Shown: positions 16,578-25,266, numbered from the stretch's first letter. The stretch: 48,572 bases of DNA from an uncultured Clostridium sp. (GCA_905204915.1 CAJLBR010000003.1:1-48572); one strand, 5' to 3'. Translations and numbers: made by a program. The notes: generated by a model not told the origin, from the letters alone.

Positions 16578-17753
16578 GTGAAAAATTTTAGTTTTTCTAC
16601 TATTCTTATATGTTTTTTATTGGTAATTTTTACAATAGCATTGCCTATTTTTATTCAAAAGGATATGGGAGAAATATTCTCATTAATAATTAATCCTATT
16701 ATTTGGACAGGCATTTCTATTGTTGCCTACTTTAATAATGACAATAATATAAGAGTAAAAGAAAGAGACAGAAAAAATGTTACAAAAACTGTATTAATAA
16801 TAGTTCTATTTTATATAGTAATCTATTATTTATTAGGATTGTTTTTTGGATTTTTAAAAACTCCATACTCTCATAAGCTATTATCGATAATTAAAAATAT
16901 GATATCTATTGCTTATGTTATAGTATTACAAGAATACGTAAGATATTTTTTGGTTAATAAATCTGGAAAAGAAAAAAATGGATTGATTTTGATTAGTCTC
17001 CTTTTTATAGTAATAAATATAGAATGGATAAGTATATTTAAATTATTTTCCGATGCATCTGAGGGATTTAAATATATATGTTCTAGTTTATTACCCCTAA
17101 TACTAGACAGTTTTTTGCTTACCTATTTATCTATGAACAGTAAAAATTTACCTGGGACATTCTATAGGGCAATCCCAAAGATTTTTCTACTTATATTCCC
17201 TATAGTTCCTGATATAAATTGGTACTTTACTAGTGTATTACAAATATTTCTTCCATTCATTACTTATATAGTAATTAATCATTATGTATTGACTATAGAA
17301 AGAGCTCAGAAAAGTAAAATAAAGAAAAATAATCCTATTAAAACTATTCCTTTTTTAGTCCTTACAGTAATTTTTATTTGCTTTATAGCAGGTACTTTTA
17401 AAAGTATGCCTGTTGCAGTTGCTTCAAATAGTATGAATCCAGAATTCTACCGTGGAGATGTTGTAATAGTCAATAAACTAAATCAAAACGAAATAGATAG
17501 CATAAAAATTGGAGATATAATCCAATACAAACTAGACAATAAATTTGTTATACATAGAGTTGTAGAAATAATAGATGAAGATGGTCATATATATAAAACC
17601 AAGGGAGATAATAATGATGTCGCTGATTTCAAATATGTATCTTCTAATCAAATAGTTGGAAAAGTGGTTCAAGTAATTCCAAAACTTGGATATCCTTCAA
17701 TTTGGTTCGGTGAAATTTTGAAAGTTTCGCCACCCGATAACATACAAACTTAA
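16578..17753 (+). CDS. SipW-like (ER-type) signal peptidase I with polytopic N-terminal domain
   Basis: A 391-residue protein starting at GTG after AGGAGG. The first 275 residues hold about seven to eight membrane segments; the last 110 form an S26 signal peptidase domain. The nucleophile is Ser285 in ASNSMNPEF, followed by GDVVIV and GDIIQY. The general base is His326 in IHRV instead of Lys, the hallmark of SipW and ER/archaeal-type enzymes, and Asp344, Asp347 or Asp350 (TKGDNNDVAD) completes the site. Ordinary SipW has under 200 residues, so the large membrane domain is unusual. It sits behind two secreted proteins with a common signal motif and is probably their dedicated processing enzyme. 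Confidence 0.85.
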   Translation: MKNFSFSTILICFLLVIFTIALPIFIQKDMGEIFSLIINPIIWTGISIVAYFNNDNNIRVKERDRKNVTKTVLIIVLFYIVIYYLLGLFFGFLKTPYSHKLLSIIKNMISIAYVIVLQEYVRYFLVNKSGKEKNGLILISLLFIVINIEWISIFKLFSDASEGFKYICSSLLPLILDSFLLTYLSMNSKNLPGTFYRAIPKIFLLIFPIVPDINWYFTSVLQIFLPFITYIVINHYVLTIERAQKSKIKKNNPIKTIPFLVLTVIFICFIAGTFKSMPVAVASNSMNPEFYRGDVVIVNKLNQNEIDSIKIGDIIQYKLDNKFVIHRVVEIIDEDGHIYKTKGDNNDVADFKYVSSNQIVGKVVQVIPKLGYPSIWFGEILKVSPPDNIQT

Positions 17754-17771
17754 TTTTATAAGAGGTAAAAA

Positions 17772-18887
17772 ATGAATAAAGAAAAAACAAAATATTTAAA
17801 AGAAAATAAGAAAAAGATATTTTTAATAGTTGCCTTATCAGTTATTCTAATTGCATCTATTACTTGTCTTTTATTTGCTTATAAAATAAATAATAACCCA
17901 AATAAAAATTTATTATACTCATATAACATTGGAAAAAGCACAGATTATAAGGTAAACTTATATGAAAATAGTTTTATTGAAAAAGATTATTTAACAAAGG
18001 GCGAAACCTATATATCTGATTTAGTAAAAAATATAGACACCACTTTAAATTATAACTTTGTATCATCAAAGAAATTAGATTTAAAATATACTTATAATGT
18101 AAAGGCTACCATAGTTGGAGAGTATCAAAATTCTTCAAATGAAAAATCTTCTAAAGTATGGAAAAAAGATTATGTACTTGTTGAAGAAAAAACTGAATCA
18201 AAAGAACAAACTACAAATTTTACAATTAATGAAAAACCTAATATTGATTTTCCATTATATAATAATGCTGTTTCTGAATTCAGAAAAAATTTAAAACTTC
18301 CTATAAATGCTTCACTTGAAGTAGTTATGAATGTGAAAGTACTAACTACAGATGAAGATGGAAATGATAAAATGCTAGATGATTCTGATGTAAATCTAAA
18401 CATTCCACTTAATAAACAAGCATTTAGCATAACAACTGATATTAAAGATAATGAATCTAAAAATGTATATGGGGATAGCGTTAAAGAAGAAAACAACATA
18501 CTATTATATATTTCTATATTACTATTTATTTTAGACATGGTAATATTTACCCTAAACTTTAAAGAAATAACTGCAAAAACTCATGTAAAATCAAAATATA
18601 AATCTGATCTAAATAAAATATTAAAAACGTATGGTGATGTTGTTGTAGAAATTGTAAATCCAGTAAAAACTAAACTATCTGGAGTTATAGATGTAAAAAA
18701 TTTCAATGAAATGATTGATTTAGAAGAAGAACTTCGTACTCCTATTCTATTTTATGAAATTCCTGGAAGAGATGAAGGCTGGTTTACTATTATACATCAA
18801 GAAATTTTGTATAGATATGTATTAAAAGATTCAACTAATACAAAAGGTGATGAAAATAATTCTAATAAAAGAAGAAATAAAAATTAA
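17772..18887 (+). CDS. DUF5305-like bitopic membrane protein
   Basis: A 371-residue protein; the ATG follows AGAGGT. One helix lies near the N terminus (about 15-37), then an extracellular region (38-235) with YSYNIGKSTDYKVNLYENS and a segment ending KVWKKDY, and a second helix (about 240-257), then a cytoplasmic domain of about 110 residues containing VVEIVNPVKTKL and VKNFNEMIDLEEEL. This layout resembles DUF5305 proteins, which in archaea often accompany SipW-type peptidases (recollection, not searched). It is the last gene of the operon and is followed by a clean terminator. It may tether or chaperone the fibre; the function is unknown. Confidence 0.65.
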   Translation: MNKEKTKYLKENKKKIFLIVALSVILIASITCLLFAYKINNNPNKNLLYSYNIGKSTDYKVNLYENSFIEKDYLTKGETYISDLVKNIDTTLNYNFVSSKKLDLKYTYNVKATIVGEYQNSSNEKSSKVWKKDYVLVEEKTESKEQTTNFTINEKPNIDFPLYNNAVSEFRKNLKLPINASLEVVMNVKVLTTDEDGNDKMLDDSDVNLNIPLNKQAFSITTDIKDNESKNVYGDSVKEENNILLYISILLFILDMVIFTLNFKEITAKTHVKSKYKSDLNKILKTYGDVVVEIVNPVKTKLSGVIDVKNFNEMIDLEEELRTPILFYEIPGRDEGWFTIIHQEILYRYVLKDSTNTKGDENNSNKRRNKN

Positions 18888-18912
18888 AAGTCTGGATTTT
18901 CCAGACTTTTTT
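18886..18912. terminator. terminator of the SipW operon, shared with the 46-aa gene
   Basis: Perfect hairpin AAAAGTCTGG / CCAGACTTTT with a 5-nt loop and T-run, just after the plus-strand stop. It also ends the convergent minus-strand microgene, whose stop codon overlaps it. Confidence 0.9.
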
Positions 18913-19051
18913 AATCATCTTCACTCTCATGATGTTTACACCAATTATCAGCTTCGTTTTCTGACTTATCTAACTTACAAGTATATGTTCCATCTCTATT
19001 CTCTACACCGTGAATACAGTTTTCACAAGTATCATATTTTCCTCTTCCCAT
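18911..19051 (-). CDS. 46-residue four-cysteine small protein
   Basis: Short complete ORF below usual length cut-offs. It has a strong ribosome site (AAGGAGGT, 6 nt before ATG), a consensus promoter and a terminator, so it looks like a real gene. The protein starts MGRGKYDTCENCIHG and has four Cys (CxxC near residues 9 and 12, then Cys25 and Cys38) plus a KHHESEDD tail, a pattern that suggests a single zinc ribbon or rubredoxin-like knuckle. It is highly charged with no membrane segment. Function unknown. It lies between the SipW operon (convergent) and the helicase. Confidence 0.7.
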   Translation of the reverse strand: MGRGKYDTCENCIHGVENRDGTYTCKLDKSENEADNWCKHHESEDD

Positions 19052-19081
19052 AAGCTACCTCCTTATTCATAAACTTCTATG

Positions 19082-19110
19082 ATAATATCTCAATTTTTAT
19101 AAAAAGTCAA
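19082..19110 (-). promoter_or_regulatory. sigma-A promoter for the 46-aa gene
   Basis: TTGACT, 17-bp spacer, TATTAT on the minus strand, 31 bp before the ATG. Confidence 0.7.
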
Positions 19111-19111
19111 G

Positions 19112-19143
19112 AAAAAGAGAGTAGAATTAACTACTCTCTTTTA
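19112..19143 (-). terminator. helicase terminator
   Basis: Perfect 12-bp inverted repeat AAAAGAGAGTAG / CTACTCTCTTTT (19113-19124, 19131-19142) right after the helicase stop, with T-run on the minus strand. Confidence 0.9.
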
Positions 19144-19146
19144 AGA

Positions 19147-21780
19147 TTACCTTTTGTATCCGCATGTAACGTCTTCAAAGATTTTCTCAAGGAATTCTAT
19201 ACTTTCAAACAGATTGTCTAAAGTAAGATTTTCCTTAATTTCTTCCACGAACTCATCAAATTCTTCCTTGGCCTTCTTAGCTTTTGTAGTATTTATTTTC
19301 CTAGTGCTTATCCTTTCATAAAAATTGAAATCGGGGTATTTTATTTTTACTTCTTTATCAAAAATAAAACTTAAAGCCTTTTTATTTTCTGAATTTGCGA
19401 TTTCCGCATTTTCTTCAACGTTTAAGCCAATGAGATTGTTCTGAAGTTCTAAGTGTACAAACACCTCTTCTCCGTTAATAGTTCTTTTGCTAAGTTCTGG
19501 GAACATTTCCTCTTTGATTTTATCAAATTTATCAGTGCGTAAAGCAGGTAGTGTTTCAATCAGTGCTCTGTACAGCCTCTTGTTGTTTGCCTCTTTTACC
19601 ATTTTCTTTAGCGCAGGAAAATTGTTGGCTCTGCAAGAATTGCAATTAATATTAACAGCCTTGCCATTTTTCAACTTTACGCATTTTTCGGAAATCTTGT
19701 CAAGCTCTTCTGGAGTAACATATATGTTAGCCTCTCCCTTCCAAGAATACTCAACAACATATTCATATCCAGACACATAAACTAACTTTTGAACAACTGG
19801 CTCAATTTTCTTCTTATTATCTATAGCAGCTAAAAGCTCTTCTTCGTACTCTGCTTTCAATTGCTGCGCAAGCGGATTGTTATCATCCCTTTCTCTTATT
19901 TTCTTTATGCGTCTTCCATAATAATAGTATTCTGTAAAGGAAAAGCATACTCCATAACCCGGGTCATAGTATGGTTCAATTCCTCTTTCCACTTCGAAAG
20001 CTTCTGGGTAATTTCTGAGTAAGAAATCAACTGAAATAAGGCTTACCATGGAGATAATATGAATCTTATTTAAAGATCCCCATTTTTCAAACTGTATATC
20101 ATGTGGAATTCCTATAACATAATCCGAATACTTGCCGTAAAGTATAGAATTTTTATCTATATACCTTGACTCGCATGTATTTTTTACACTTACGTATGAA
20201 CCCATTTCGTACATATAAATATTGTCCAACATTCCGGAAAAGCAAGACTTCAATATTGCTTTGGTATCATGAGAATCACTAAAAGTAATTTTTCCAGAAA
20301 GTACTCTTTTGATTTTTGCTATGAGCTCTTTTATTCTAAAAAACCGCTTTGCAATTATTCCTTCCTTCTTAAAATTGATTGCCTTGTTTGTTTCAAACTT
20401 TTTGTATATTTGAAGCTCGGCCAGAAGATCACTTTCTGAAGTTCCAATATGAAACCTTCTGTAATTCACTTCTTTGAAGTTAACCATGCTACCTATTTCA
20501 AGAATTGCTACTATTATTATAACATCGTTTACTACTCCATTCTTTTCAGCTTCCAGAATCATTCTTGCGTACCTTGCAGATATTGGCATTTCTGCCATTC
20601 TTTTACCCATAGAAGTAATCTTACCATCTTTTCCGATTGCTCCAATCGATGTTAATAACTCCTTAGCGGTATTTATGGATTCGATCTCTGGCTGATGATA
20701 AAATGAAATGTTTGCCGGATCAATTCCAACAGCCTCAAATCTTAAGACTATCTGATCAAGATTAAGCCTTTTAATCTCGGGCTGTGAAAACTGTGGCCTA
20801 TTTGCATAAGGCTTAGCAGCTGGATCCAGGATATATACACCCTCTTTTGTCCTTCCAGCTCTTCCTTTTCTCTGCAATAAGTCAGCTTTGCTGCATTCTC
20901 TTATAACAATTCCTTCAACGCCATTATTTGTTACCATGATTTTTTCAAGGCCAGAATCAACAACGGCATCAATGTCAGGAATTGTAATTGAGGTCTGAGC
21001 TACGTTGGTAGCTACTACTACTTTAGGAACGTCATAAACCTCAAAACACTTTTTCTGTTCATTCATGCCAAGCTCGCCGTGAAGTGGTAATATAACACAT
21101 TCTTTCTGCTGCGCTGACAATTTCAAAATTACATCCCCTATTTCTGCTTTACCAGGCATAAACACAAGGATGTTTCTTCCTTCATCGATAAGATCACAGA
21201 TATCTGTAATAAATTCCTTACCTATTCTTTCATGAACCGGAAAAAGCCTGCCAGGAACTTTAACACTTGCTACTTTTGAAGTGTTAAAAAAGTTGCTAAG
21301 CTGGAAATCTGATTCAAGTGTTGCAGTCATGATGACTAACTTAGTTTTCCAGCCTTCGCCTATTCTCTTATTTGCCCAGGCAATCAGCGCTTCAATGTTT
21401 AAGTTCCACTCGTGAACTTCATCGATTATCAAAACGCTCTTTTCGTTTTTATCTGTTTTTGAGCAAATCTCCTTGATCAATTGAAGTCCATCTGTGCAAA
21501 ACAGAATTTTTGTGTCAGCGGATGCTAAGGCTTCAAAGCCTGTTTTAAATCCAACTGTTTTTCCAAGCTCTTCGCCAATTTCCTCAGCGACTCTTTCTGC
21601 AACTGTACGGGCTGCTATTCTCCGCGGCTGAGTTACAACGACGTTGTATCCCAACTTAAAGAGCATTTGAGGAACCTTAGTGGATTTTCCAGCTCCTGTT
21701 TCTGCAGTAATGATGCACACATCATTATTTTCGATTGCATCCAGAATTTCCTTCTCTTTTTTCTCAATTGGTAATAACAT
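19147..21780 (-). CDS. DEAH-box ATP-dependent helicase (HrpA/HrpB-like)
   Basis: An 877-residue superfamily 2 helicase. Visible motifs: Walker A ETGAGKS (27-33), motif Ia TQPRRIAART, motif II DEVH (120-123), motif III MTATLES, motif V VVATNVAQTSITIPDI and motif VI QRKGRAGRTKEG. These place it in the DEAH/RHA group that unwinds RNA; it is closest in layout to bacterial HrpA/HrpB, with a ratchet/winged-helix region after the core. The last 300 residues (Cys-rich stretch INCNSCRANNFPALK, Lys/Glu-rich end) are not recognised. The start follows AAGGAGA. Base and codon use are richer in GC than in neighbours, suggesting transfer (read by eye). It is monocistronic. Confidence 0.85.
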   Translation of the reverse strand: MLLPIEKKEKEILDAIENNDVCIITAETGAGKSTKVPQMLFKLGYNVVVTQPRRIAARTVAERVAEEIGEELGKTVGFKTGFEALASADTKILFCTDGLQLIKEICSKTDKNEKSVLIIDEVHEWNLNIEALIAWANKRIGEGWKTKLVIMTATLESDFQLSNFFNTSKVASVKVPGRLFPVHERIGKEFITDICDLIDEGRNILVFMPGKAEIGDVILKLSAQQKECVILPLHGELGMNEQKKCFEVYDVPKVVVATNVAQTSITIPDIDAVVDSGLEKIMVTNNGVEGIVIRECSKADLLQRKGRAGRTKEGVYILDPAAKPYANRPQFSQPEIKRLNLDQIVLRFEAVGIDPANISFYHQPEIESINTAKELLTSIGAIGKDGKITSMGKRMAEMPISARYARMILEAEKNGVVNDVIIIVAILEIGSMVNFKEVNYRRFHIGTSESDLLAELQIYKKFETNKAINFKKEGIIAKRFFRIKELIAKIKRVLSGKITFSDSHDTKAILKSCFSGMLDNIYMYEMGSYVSVKNTCESRYIDKNSILYGKYSDYVIGIPHDIQFEKWGSLNKIHIISMVSLISVDFLLRNYPEAFEVERGIEPYYDPGYGVCFSFTEYYYYGRRIKKIRERDDNNPLAQQLKAEYEEELLAAIDNKKKIEPVVQKLVYVSGYEYVVEYSWKGEANIYVTPEELDKISEKCVKLKNGKAVNINCNSCRANNFPALKKMVKEANNKRLYRALIETLPALRTDKFDKIKEEMFPELSKRTINGEEVFVHLELQNNLIGLNVEENAEIANSENKKALSFIFDKEVKIKYPDFNFYERISTRKINTTKAKKAKEEFDEFVEEIKENLTLDNLFESIEFLEKIFEDVTCGYKR

Positions 21781-21803
21781 AAATCATTCTCCTTAATTAG
21801 TTT

Positions 21804-21825
21804 TTTTACATTATTAAATGTAAAA
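21804..21825 (-). promoter_or_regulatory. inverted repeat in the helicase leader
   Basis: Arms TTTTACATT / AATGTAAAA of 9 bp around 4 nt, between the helicase promoter and its start. It lacks a T-run on the minus strand, so it is not a terminator there; a possible operator. Confidence 0.4.
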
Positions 21826-21845
21826 TTTTGGTTAGCTACATTGAT

Positions 21846-21874
21846 ATTATACCATATTTATGTAAATTAATCAA
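21846..21874 (-). promoter_or_regulatory. sigma-A promoter for the helicase
   Basis: TTGATT, 17-bp spacer, TATAAT with extended -10 (TGG) on the minus strand. Confidence 0.75.
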
Positions 21875-21876
21875 GA

Positions 21877-21925
21877 AAATATCTTGCATAAAATCTTACT
21901 GTATAAGATTTCATACAAGATATTT
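21877..21925 (-). terminator. alaS terminator hairpin
   Basis: 22-bp imperfect inverted repeat (21877-21898 with 21904-21925) 12 bp after the alaS stop. The T-run on the minus strand is short and interrupted (TTTTCTT). Confidence 0.65.
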
Positions 21926-21937
21926 CAATTTAAATTT

Positions 21938-23722
21938 TTATTCTAATATAGCTTTTATTCTTCTAACACCACTAGAAGATGACTCTTCTTTTTTTATCTT
22001 AAATTTTCCAAGCTCACTTGTTCTATTTACATGTGGTCCTCCACATAGTTCTTTAGAAACTTCTCCTATAGAGTAAACACTTACTTCATCTGGGTATTTT
22101 TCAATAAACATACATTCAGCACCTGATTTTATAGCATCTTCTTTGCTCATGTATTCTTTTCTTACTTCTAAATCTTCGGCTATCCATTTATTAACTAAAT
22201 CTTCAACTTCTTTCTTTTCAGTATCAGTTAATTTATGATCGCAATTAAAGTCAAATCTCATTCTTTCAGAAGTTATATTACTTCCCATTTGATGAATATT
22301 CTTATCTATAACAACTTTTAAAGCTGCATTTAATAAATGTGTAGCAGTGTGATATTTAGTTTCTATTTCACCACTTGAGCTTAATCCACCTTTAAACTCT
22401 CCTGCAGTAATTCTAGATTTTTCTTGGTGTTCTTTAAACTTTTGGTTAAATCCTTCAACATCAACTTCTAATCCAAGTTCAGAAGCAAGTTCTTGTGTAA
22501 GTTCCAAAGGAAATCCATAAGTATCATACAATTTAAAACTAGTTGGTCCATCGATCTTCTTTAATCCTGAATTTGAAATATTTTTTACCACTTTTTCAAA
22601 TTCTTTCATTCCAGAATTTAAAGTTTTTTCAAATTTCTTTATCTCTTTATTTAATTCGTTTATTATAAACTCTTTTGAATCAACTAAATTTTTATAGAAT
22701 TCTCCATAAACTTCATCTATATACCAAAGAGCTATTTTGCTAAATATATCCGTAGAAACTCCTAATTTTTTGGCATATCTAACTGCACGTCTAATAAGTC
22801 TACGAAGTATATATCCTGCTCCGACATTAGAAGGAAGTAAATGTTGTTCATCTCCTAAAAGCATAACACTAGTTCTTACGTGATCAGCAATTACCCTCAT
22901 AGCAAATGTATCAGAATCATTATTACTATATTTTTTTCCTGATTCTTCTTCTAATATTTTAATTGCACCACTGAACAAATCAGTTAAATAAACATCTCCA
23001 TTTGTATTAAGAAATGCTAATATTCTTTCAAATCCCCAACCAGTATCAACGTTTTTCTTCTCTAATAACTTATATTCGTTGTCATCAACTCTGTCGTATT
23101 GCATAAATACGTCATTACCAATTTCTACATAATGTCCACAATCGCATGATGGATTACATTTATCTGAACAAGCTTCTTTATCAGTAATATAAAACATCTC
23201 ACTATCTGGTCCACATGGTCCTCTTTCAAGTTCCCACCAGTTATCTTCTTTTGGTAAATAATAAATATTCTCTTTCAAAAATCCTGATTTTTCTCTTAGT
23301 TTAGCAGTTTCATCATCTCTTGGAACACTTTCATTTCCTTCAAATACAGTTGCTGCTAATCTTTCTTTAGGAAGTTCAAAGACTTCTGTTAACAACTCAT
23401 AACTCCATTTAGTACGATCTTCTTTAAAATAATCTCCTAAACTCCAACTTCCCATCATTTCAAAAAATGTAACGTGACTTGAATCACCAACTGACTCAAT
23501 ATCGTTAGTTCTAACACACCCTTGAATATTGCAAAGTCTTGTTCCTAAAGGATGCTTTTTTCCTAAAAGATAAGGCATTAATGGTTGCATTCCCGCTACA
23601 TTAAATAAAACTCCAGTTGTTCCATCTCCAATTAAAGAAGTTTGACCAATATCAACATGTCCTCTTTTTTCATAAAATTCTATCCATGCTTTACGAAGTT
23701 CTTTTGATGTCATTTTTTTCAT
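21938..23722 (-). CDS. alaS: alanyl-tRNA synthetase, short form without C-Ala domain
   Basis: A 594-residue alanyl-tRNA synthetase. The class II catalytic core is at the N terminus (GTTGVLFNVAGMQPLMPYL, RTNDIESVGDSSHVTFFEMMG), then the tRNA-recognition helices (AGYILRRLIRRAVR) and the editing domain with zinc ligands His458 and His462 (HTATH) and Cys560 and His564 (CGGPH). Typical bacterial enzymes have about 870 residues; here the protein stops after the editing domain, so the DHHA1/C-Ala domain is missing. The stop is followed by a hairpin and no continuation is seen, so it is probably a natural short form rather than a truncation. The start follows GGAGG. No T-box leader is present. Confidence 0.92.
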   Translation of the reverse strand: MKKMTSKELRKAWIEFYEKRGHVDIGQTSLIGDGTTGVLFNVAGMQPLMPYLLGKKHPLGTRLCNIQGCVRTNDIESVGDSSHVTFFEMMGSWSLGDYFKEDRTKWSYELLTEVFELPKERLAATVFEGNESVPRDDETAKLREKSGFLKENIYYLPKEDNWWELERGPCGPDSEMFYITDKEACSDKCNPSCDCGHYVEIGNDVFMQYDRVDDNEYKLLEKKNVDTGWGFERILAFLNTNGDVYLTDLFSGAIKILEEESGKKYSNNDSDTFAMRVIADHVRTSVMLLGDEQHLLPSNVGAGYILRRLIRRAVRYAKKLGVSTDIFSKIALWYIDEVYGEFYKNLVDSKEFIINELNKEIKKFEKTLNSGMKEFEKVVKNISNSGLKKIDGPTSFKLYDTYGFPLELTQELASELGLEVDVEGFNQKFKEHQEKSRITAGEFKGGLSSSGEIETKYHTATHLLNAALKVVIDKNIHQMGSNITSERMRFDFNCDHKLTDTEKKEVEDLVNKWIAEDLEVRKEYMSKEDAIKSGAECMFIEKYPDEVSVYSIGEVSKELCGGPHVNRTSELGKFKIKKEESSSSGVRRIKAILE

Positions 23723-23831
23723 AAAAATTCCTCCTACAAATAAAATTAATATTTAAAATTTGATTATACTAAAAATCAAATACTATAAACTAAAACATCT
23801 AAAATATGATATTAAATATTTTAACATCGTT

Positions 23832-23860
23832 ATTTTATCACACCTTGAAAGTTTTTTCAA
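23832..23860 (-). promoter_or_regulatory. sigma-A promoter for alaS
   Basis: TTGAAA, 17-bp spacer, TAAAAT with extended -10 (TGA) on the minus strand. The leader of about 100 nt shows no T-box sequence. Confidence 0.7.
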
Positions 23861-23965
23861 TACATAATAAAAAATATATATTAGACATTATCCGGCATTA
23901 TTTTACTTTTATATTGCATATTTTAATAATAATATAATAATATTTTTATATGAGGTGAAAATAGT

Positions 23966-24640
23966 ATGGAAAACAAAAGATACAAAATTATAATTACTAT
24001 ATTTGTAATAACAACTATAATAGCTGAAAGCTTATCAGTTTATTTTTTTATTGACAAAAATAAAGAAGTTAACAATCTACAAACTAGTCTAAATCAAAAT
24101 AAAACAGAAATAGAAAAGGTAAATAAAGAACTAAGCGATACTAAATCACTACTAAATAATACAAGAAGCAAAGAAACTACAGAAAGTGAAAATGATGATA
24201 ACATCACTAAAGCTAGTATACCTGTAAGCGATTTATTTGGAATTGATCCAACGATTATAATTAAAATTGTAGATGGAAATCTTATGTATTACTTAAATAC
24301 TGATAATAGTAATTATTTTTCAACTAAAATATCAGATGACAAATATGTAAAACTAGCTTCTGATGTTAAAAGAATAAAATCTGTAAGTATTTCAAGTGGC
24401 GTTCAGACAACTTTTTTAGTAATAAAAAATGATGGATCCGTGTATGATTTACATGTTGGAAACGATTATAACGATAGCACACCAAAAGTTATATATTCAA
24501 AATATGGACCTTTTGATGGTGAAAAAATCGATGATATAAATAGTATCATTGGCTTTTCTGGTGCCAGAGCAGGAATTGAAGCTAACGTAACACTATTAGA
24601 TGGAACAAAAAAAGATATTAACTGGGGAAATGGTGTATAA
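23966..24640 (+). CDS. membrane-anchored coiled-coil protein, unknown function
   Basis: A 224-residue protein; the ATG follows GAGGTG. One membrane helix (about 8-28) is followed by a heptad-rich coiled coil (about 31-67, NNLQTSLNQNKTEIEKVNKEL) and an extracellular globular domain (about 85-224) rich in Asp, Asn and Ser with no motif that I recognise. Topology suggests an oligomeric surface or septum-associated protein. It is monocistronic, divergent from alaS, and ends in a bidirectional terminator shared with coaD. The promoter is unclear; TTGCAT at 23914-23919 with TAATAT 18 bp later is a weak candidate. Confidence 0.75.
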   Translation: MENKRYKIIITIFVITTIIAESLSVYFFIDKNKEVNNLQTSLNQNKTEIEKVNKELSDTKSLLNNTRSKETTESENDDNITKASIPVSDLFGIDPTIIIKIVDGNLMYYLNTDNSNYFSTKISDDKYVKLASDVKRIKSVSISSGVQTTFLVIKNDGSVYDLHVGNDYNDSTPKVIYSKYGPFDGEKIDDINSIIGFSGARAGIEANVTLLDGTKKDINWGNGV

Positions 24641-24641
24641 T

Positions 24642-24687
24642 AAAAAGAGAAGAAATGTGAGACAATCTCATATTTTCTTCTCTTTAA
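24642..24687. terminator. bidirectional terminator between the coiled-coil gene and coaD
   Basis: Inverted repeat of about 20 bp with one bulge and one wobble (arms at about 24644-24662 and 24666-24685), between convergent genes. Confidence 0.85.
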
Positions 24688-24692
24688 TTTTC

Positions 24693-25160
24693 TTATTTAT
24701 TTACTAATTCTAAAATTTCCTTTGGAAGATATCTAGAAACATCTTTTTTGTTTCTAAGCATTTCCATAACCATGCTCGAACTAATATTACCAAGATTGCC
24801 TGCTCTAATATAAACAGTATCAAGGCCGGATATCTCTTCATTAATAGATGCCAGATTTTCTTCATATTCGTAGTCCATACCATTTCTGATACCCCTGACT
24901 AAAAAAGTAGAATTAAAATCCAAAGCAGCATCTGCAGAAAGATTATCATAAACAATAACCTCTACATTATCCATTTTTTCTCTGATAAGTACTTGTTCAA
25001 TTGCTTCTTTCATCAACTCCTTGTCAAATCTCCGAGTTTTTTTAGGATGAATACCAATTCCAATTACAACTTTATCAAAAAGTTGTGCAGATTTAGCAAC
25101 TACATGCAAATGTCCATTTGTAAATGGATCAAAGCTTCCTGCGTAAAAACCAATTCTCAT
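24693..25160 (-). CDS. coaD: phosphopantetheine adenylyltransferase (CoaD-like)
   Basis: A 155-residue nucleotidyltransferase of the CoaD family, the fourth step of coenzyme A synthesis (4'-phosphopantetheine plus ATP to dephospho-CoA). The TxGH motif is in GSFDPFTNGHLHVV near the N terminus, the VRGIRNGMDYEYE block corresponds to the family's VRGLR-DFEYE, and ISSSMV is the C-terminal ATP-binding motif. Middle and end are divergent from standard CoaD, so another cytidylyl/adenylyl transferase specificity is not excluded. The start is the ATG at 25160, 8 nt after AAGGAGG; the upstream TTG lies in the ribosome site itself. Confidence 0.82.
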   Translation of the reverse strand: MRIGFYAGSFDPFTNGHLHVVAKSAQLFDKVVIGIGIHPKKTRRFDKELMKEAIEQVLIREKMDNVEVIVYDNLSADAALDFNSTFLVRGIRNGMDYEYEENLASINEEISGLDTVYIRAGNLGNISSSMVMEMLRNKKDVSRYLPKEILELVNK

Positions 25161-25237
25161 AAAAAAGTCCTCCTTCAATTGTTTTGGAATATTATCCTAA
25201 GTATTTATACTTTGGGTTAGCAAATCGATGCGTGACA

Positions 25238-25266
25238 ATTATAGCACATTTTATATAATTTTGCAA
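25238..25266 (-). promoter_or_regulatory. sigma-A promoter for coaD
   Basis: TTGCAA, 17-bp spacer, TATAAT with extended -10 (TGC) on the minus strand. Confidence 0.75.

Noticed and set aside
23723..23860. T-box riboswitch before alaS
   Set aside because: The conserved T-box sequence and specifier stem were not found; the leader is AT-rich and short.
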